A DNA stretch of 64,000 nucleotides, taken from NCBI GenBank assembly GCA_017607445.1, contig JAEVHH010000001.1, forward strand, positions 2,852,001-2,916,000, written 5' to 3'. The notes beneath the pieces were generated by a model, which was not told where the DNA came from, ran no database searches, and saw nothing but the letters and a program-made list of their open reading frames with translations. Source of the stretch: Histoplasma ohiense. Its lineage: Eukaryota; Ascomycota; Eurotiomycetes; Onygenales; Ajellomycetaceae. Position numbers and translations under genes: made by a program. Of the stretch, positions 59,900 through 64,000 are shown one piece after another (position 1 is the stretch's first letter; each line of letters starts with the position of its first letter).

Positions 59900-61282
59900 A
59901 CATAAAAATCAACAAATATCGTGCCTCGGTGCATTTATGCCGTTTCGATATTCAGGGAGGCCATACCAACCAGATTTAGCGCATGTTTCTTTCTTGGCTC
60001 CACTTTTGCCCTATTACCTTTTTTTATTCCTTTTCTCTTGCTTTCCGTTGCATGAGCCACGATATTCACTGCAATTTGGGGCGTTTATTTTTGTGCCTTG
60101 TATTACAACTTTCTATGTTCCCTTCTCCCAAGCTTTCCTTCGTCCTATCGACATCTTGCTTTACGTTTCCTCTTATTATCCTATTTGTTCCAACACCCAT
60201 ACGTAAATCTTGATTTTTTTTTTTTTTTTGTTTATTATTCTCAGTCAACCAACTATACGACCTCATAATACCTGTACTTTTTCTCCTTCATCTGCTTCCA
60301 TGCAGATAGATTCTACATAGCCAAGCAACAATATACTTTTTCTTTTAGACTTAACTTTTAAAGATCCCCGAACCGTTCCCTCTTTTTACCTTTTTTATTC
60401 CCTATTCACGCACGGTTTTCCATAACAGCTCTGCTCAAGTATTCCTGGAACGTTGATTCTTATTTATCCCTGCACCATTTTCGAATATATTCCTCTTCTA
60501 TCCCAATATCTTTCAATTCTCGTTTTCAGTGACACCGCCCTCATTTGGGCGAGGAGCATTCATTTCCAGGAATGCTACAATCTCAATTTATTCCCTTCCC
60601 TGCTATGCAAATGATGTACTTTTTTTTACCTCCTATTTTGATAAAATCTATCTACTTCAATTCCACGCATTTTCTTTACTCTCTATTGAAATAGAGAAGG
60701 GGAGCACTTTTATAGTTTTCATTTCCTATTCGTAGGTACATAATATAAGTTTGTATATATTAAGTTGTATATATCTTTTTCCATGCGGGTAAGAATATAA
60801 TGATAAATGTTCGCTTTTGTTGCTCTCGAAGTATCGCTGCCTTTAATGATATTAAGTTTTTTATTTTTTGGAGAACCCGAGAGGCGAGTTGATAACAACA
60901 GCTGGGAAAAAATAACCCCCAAGTACAGTACGATTTCAGGAAAGTGTGCCATCATGGAGATCTAATCCATATCTATCGTCTGTCTATCATTTGAAATTTG
61001 AACCTCACCTCACACCCAACAGCACATTAAAACTTGCTCTATTGCCATCAACCCACGATTGCATGCTCCAGAGTAACCTTCCGTTCCCAATTTCCCTCCA
61101 ATTCAACAACGCGGTACAACACAATATTCTAGAAAGTGAAAATTTCATCTAACAATAAAGTCTATCACTTGACTCTCCTCTCTAAGTGCCCGATACAGTG
61201 AGAGTGTCCAACCAAACTCACGGAATCTCATCGCAACATCCCCCCCCGATATTTCTCCCCCCCACTTTCTTCCGAAATTCGC
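59900..61282. other. intergenic between convergent genes, 1.4 kb
   Basis: T-rich 3' flank of the chitin synthase gene and then the 3' flank of the minus-strand MFS gene. T runs occur at 60214-60229. Nothing else recognised. Confidence 0.55.
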
Positions 61283-63479
61283 CTAGGAATGGGAAGCCGT
61301 CGTCCTCGTATCACTGCTGGTGCGTCGCGACAATCCCTTTCCGCTCGCAAAGAGAGCAGACACAGTCGCGATAAAGCCAAATCCAGCAGAAACAGCAAAT
61401 GAGAGGTTTATGCCGTCGTGGTAGACATGGCGCGCGGCCAATTGGGCGTCCAGGGGTAGTTTGTTGATTGCCAGAACGGAGTGTCTGATTTCTTCGATGA
61501 TCTAGAAATTTTTCCCAAGAGGAGGCAGAGAAATAAGGGGAGGTTTGGTTAGCCGGGGTGCGTTTATAGAGTATTTGTTCGTTTAAAATGAATCTTATCG
61601 GGGAAGGGATGTTGAGGTTGGAGAAGGTGGAGGAGAGGGAAGGGCATGGTAAAGAAAAGAAGCACTAAAGGAATGGTTTTACTTTCCATTTATCTGGTAT
61701 TCCAATCAAGGCTTCTGGAAGCCTTTTTTTAAGTGTGTTCTGCGTGATAGCTGATGTGATTGCTACTCCCCAAACTGTTCCTAGGGAGCGGATTAGATAG
61801 ACGGTTGAAGAGGAGACGGCGTGATCTGATGATCGATTGGTGTCAACATTAGCAGAGCCGAAAAAATGCAACGTAAATAAAAGCAGAGGTAATGATATGA
61901 ATAGTGAATACGAGATGCATTCTTGTAGACGTACCAGCATGATCAAATGCCGCAAGAACTGTAAATAATATAGCCGGATATACAATCCCTTGTCCGAGGC
62001 TGGCGGGAATTATATATGTAATGTACTTCCATTTGGCGGAGTCGAATCCGAGCAACGTGACGAGAGCGTTGCCAGCGAACATTAGCAATGCACCTACGCG
62101 GACAAGATTGGCCAACTGGCCCCATCGTGACATGATGAAGCCTGATATAACACCACCCACGGGGGTGGCGACAGAAGGGATCATTAATCGCGCACCAGCA
62201 GTTGAGGCCGAATCATTCAGTACGACTTGGAAGAACAATGGTAGGGTAAAAAGGAACTGTGTTCACGTTAGAGGTAGCTGTTCTCCCACTTTTTAATGTT
62301 GGGTACAGAAGCGCATGGGCTCTTCACGTACTGCATACGCTGCCAACCCCACACAAACATTGCTGATTTGCGCTGACACGGCCAACTTCTCCCGGAGCAT
62401 GTGAGGTGGAATCACAGGCATGGCCGACGTCGTCGCTTCAACGTATAAAAACAGTCCCAGAATCAGGACACTGGCAACAAGGGATAGAATAACCCAGGGA
62501 CTGCTCCAGGGTAGCTCGTTGCCGCCCAGACCGAGCCCCACAAGTTGGCTGCTTAATCCTACGATCAACAAGAAGGAACCGGACAGGTCGACACGGTTCC
62601 AAATCGCAGATAGTGCTGTCTTGGACGCCTCGCGATTTACCTTCTGATAGTGTGACTGGTTTATAACCACCAGATGACCGACTATTAGTGCAAGAATTGA
62701 CACTGGCACTTGCAATAGGAAACACCATCGCCATCCGATCGTGTCTGCAATCGATCCGCCTATCGACGCACCGCAAATCGACCCGAATCCGTGCAAGACG
62801 TTTTGGACCGCTTGATACATCCCTCGCTCTTTGAAAGGAATCATGTCTGAATTTATTATTGTCGCTGGATACATTCCGAGAAATCAGGTCATCGTACATA
62901 GGGCCGTAAGTCGTAAGTGAATTGGAATCTTGGAGTGCTTTTACTCACCCATCGTCATCAACCCACCCCCTCCCAGACCAGTTACTGCGCGCATCAAATT
63001 TAAAACCAAGATGTTTGGGGCCAGAGCACAGCCCAGACAACCGAGCATAAAAGTAATGGTCGAGGTAAAAAAACAAGCTCTCCGACCGAAAATATCGGAG
63101 AATCGGCCGTACAGGGGCTGGAAAACAGTGCTTGTGATCAAATAAGAGGTCGTCAGCCAGGAAGCATTGTTGGCAGCGCTGAACTCGGAGCTGATTACAG
63201 TATATGTTGACGCTGTAATAGTCCCATCAAAGCCCGATAGGAATACATTTGCGAATATCGCTGTTGAGAGCAGGTTAGCGACAGAGACCAAACAACATTT
63301 TTTACCACTGTTGTGCTGGGTGCTGTAATAGAAGATTTCTTACCAATTTCAATCCATATGAAGCCTTTGGGAGTAACCCAAGATGTGGTGCTACTAGGGA
63401 TTGATGCGAGAAAGGGCTCGCTCTCCATATTTGCATCTACAACTGCTGTTTCACACTCTTCGTCTAGATATGTATCCAT
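61283..63479 (-). CDS. MFS transporter, DHA2-like
   Basis: Six exons on the minus strand: 63479-63344, 63260-62949, 62864-62332, 62256-61935, 61825-61683 and 61501-61283. All phases agree and give 554 residues. The acidic N-terminus (MDTYLDEECETAVVDANMES) is cytosolic. Family marks are FLSGFDGTITASTY in helix 1, YGRFSDIFGRRACFF (motif A), GLGGGGLMTMATIINSD and GICGASIGGSIADTIGWRW-like motif C (here SICGASIGGSIAD). Later helices include VSSSTVYLIRSLGTVWGVA, and the C-terminus ends TTASHS. The layout resembles fungal vacuolar basic amino acid transporters and drug exporters of the DHA2 group; substrate unknown. The gene ends beyond the in-frame stop in intron 5, so exon 6 is needed for the last helix. 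Confidence 0.9.
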
Positions 63480-64000
63480 CTCGTAGAGTGTATTTTGATA
63501 TATCTTTTTGGCTGAAGTTTGTACGACAACTGTTCAAATATTTACTCCCCGGGGCGATATTGTTTTGTGCGTGGGATAAAAATTCCCCCATCGATCAGAG
63601 GTTTATGGACCAAGTTGTTTAGTCAGAAATTGATTTCTCCAATCCCACCAAGGGCCGCAAATCAATTGCCTATCAACTGACATCAGAGCAGAGGGTTCTC
63701 CATATCATTGAGATCTAACTTCCTCTACCTGTTAAAGGATCCGACCCTGGCAGGTCAAGCGAGTCCTAGAGAGGCCGCCCATACCAGGAAGCCTTCTTGC
63801 ACCCCGTAATGCCTGGTTTGCGCAGTCCTTTGAGCCACTTGGGGAGACCTTTTCTTTCTATCCTTTGCTATTAGGGATGCCGTGACATGATGATGGCTGC
63901 TGTGAGAGCGAAGAAGGAGCCTCAACCAACTTCGCTCATGACTATATTTATCCTACCACCGCAGAGGGCATTGTTATAGAGATTTCACAGATCGCAGAGT
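63480..64000. promoter_or_regulatory. upstream region of the minus-strand MFS gene
   Basis: The final 520 bases of the window hold the likely promoter of the transporter. No gene or repeat seen. Confidence 0.4.

Noticed and set aside
1..64000. CRISPR array, prophage, rRNA or clear tRNA genes
   Set aside because: Nothing of these kinds is visible. The genome is fungal, and tandem repeats here are microsatellites or LTR-internal units.

Overview
The window comes from a filamentous ascomycete. Genes carry several short introns with GT..AG borders, and the set includes Sin3, mitochondrial Ach1, BtgE-type GH17, class IV chitin synthase and MFS transporters. Normal-GC gene blocks alternate sharply with a CpG-starved, retrotransposon-filled isochore. 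That pattern fits Onygenales, and within them I would guess Ajellomycetaceae (the Blastomyces/Histoplasma/Emmonsia group). The assignment rests on genome style, not on a database match.

Layout. 1-2071 (-): 3' part missing from an NTF2-like/flavin monooxygenase. 3896-5176 (-): broken aminoglycoside-phosphotransferase-like gene. 5862-11708 (+): Sin3 corepressor. 14096-15959 (+): Ach1. 16234-17855: dead Tc1-like DNA transposon with TA duplication. 18392-37694: a 19.3-kb island made of one Copia element, split by a chromodomain Gypsy (Gypsy-1), itself split by a second Gypsy (Gypsy-2). All three levels have intact LTR pairs and matching target-site duplications. 40407-42348 (+): BtgE-like GH17 wall enzyme. 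45143-47165 (+): MFS transporter. 48840-51216 (-): Sel1-repeat protein resembling chitin synthase activators. 56123-59899 (+): class IV chitin synthase. 61283-63479 (-): second MFS transporter.

How the genes work together. Three of the right-hand genes act on the cell wall: the GH17 glucan enzyme, the Sel1-repeat activator candidate and the class IV chitin synthase. The last two are head-to-head across 4.9 kb, which is notable because yeast Chs3 needs the Sel1 protein Chs4/Skt5. Sin3 and Ach1 are unrelated housekeeping genes.

Most unusual feature. The island has been mutated by a C-to-T process that removes CpG and also CpC/GpG while leaving CpA. In the codons examined it creates TGA stops almost exclusively. 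This differs from textbook Neurospora RIP (CpA to TpA). The flanking 97-bp Copia LTRs, which belong to the oldest element, have been almost untouched.
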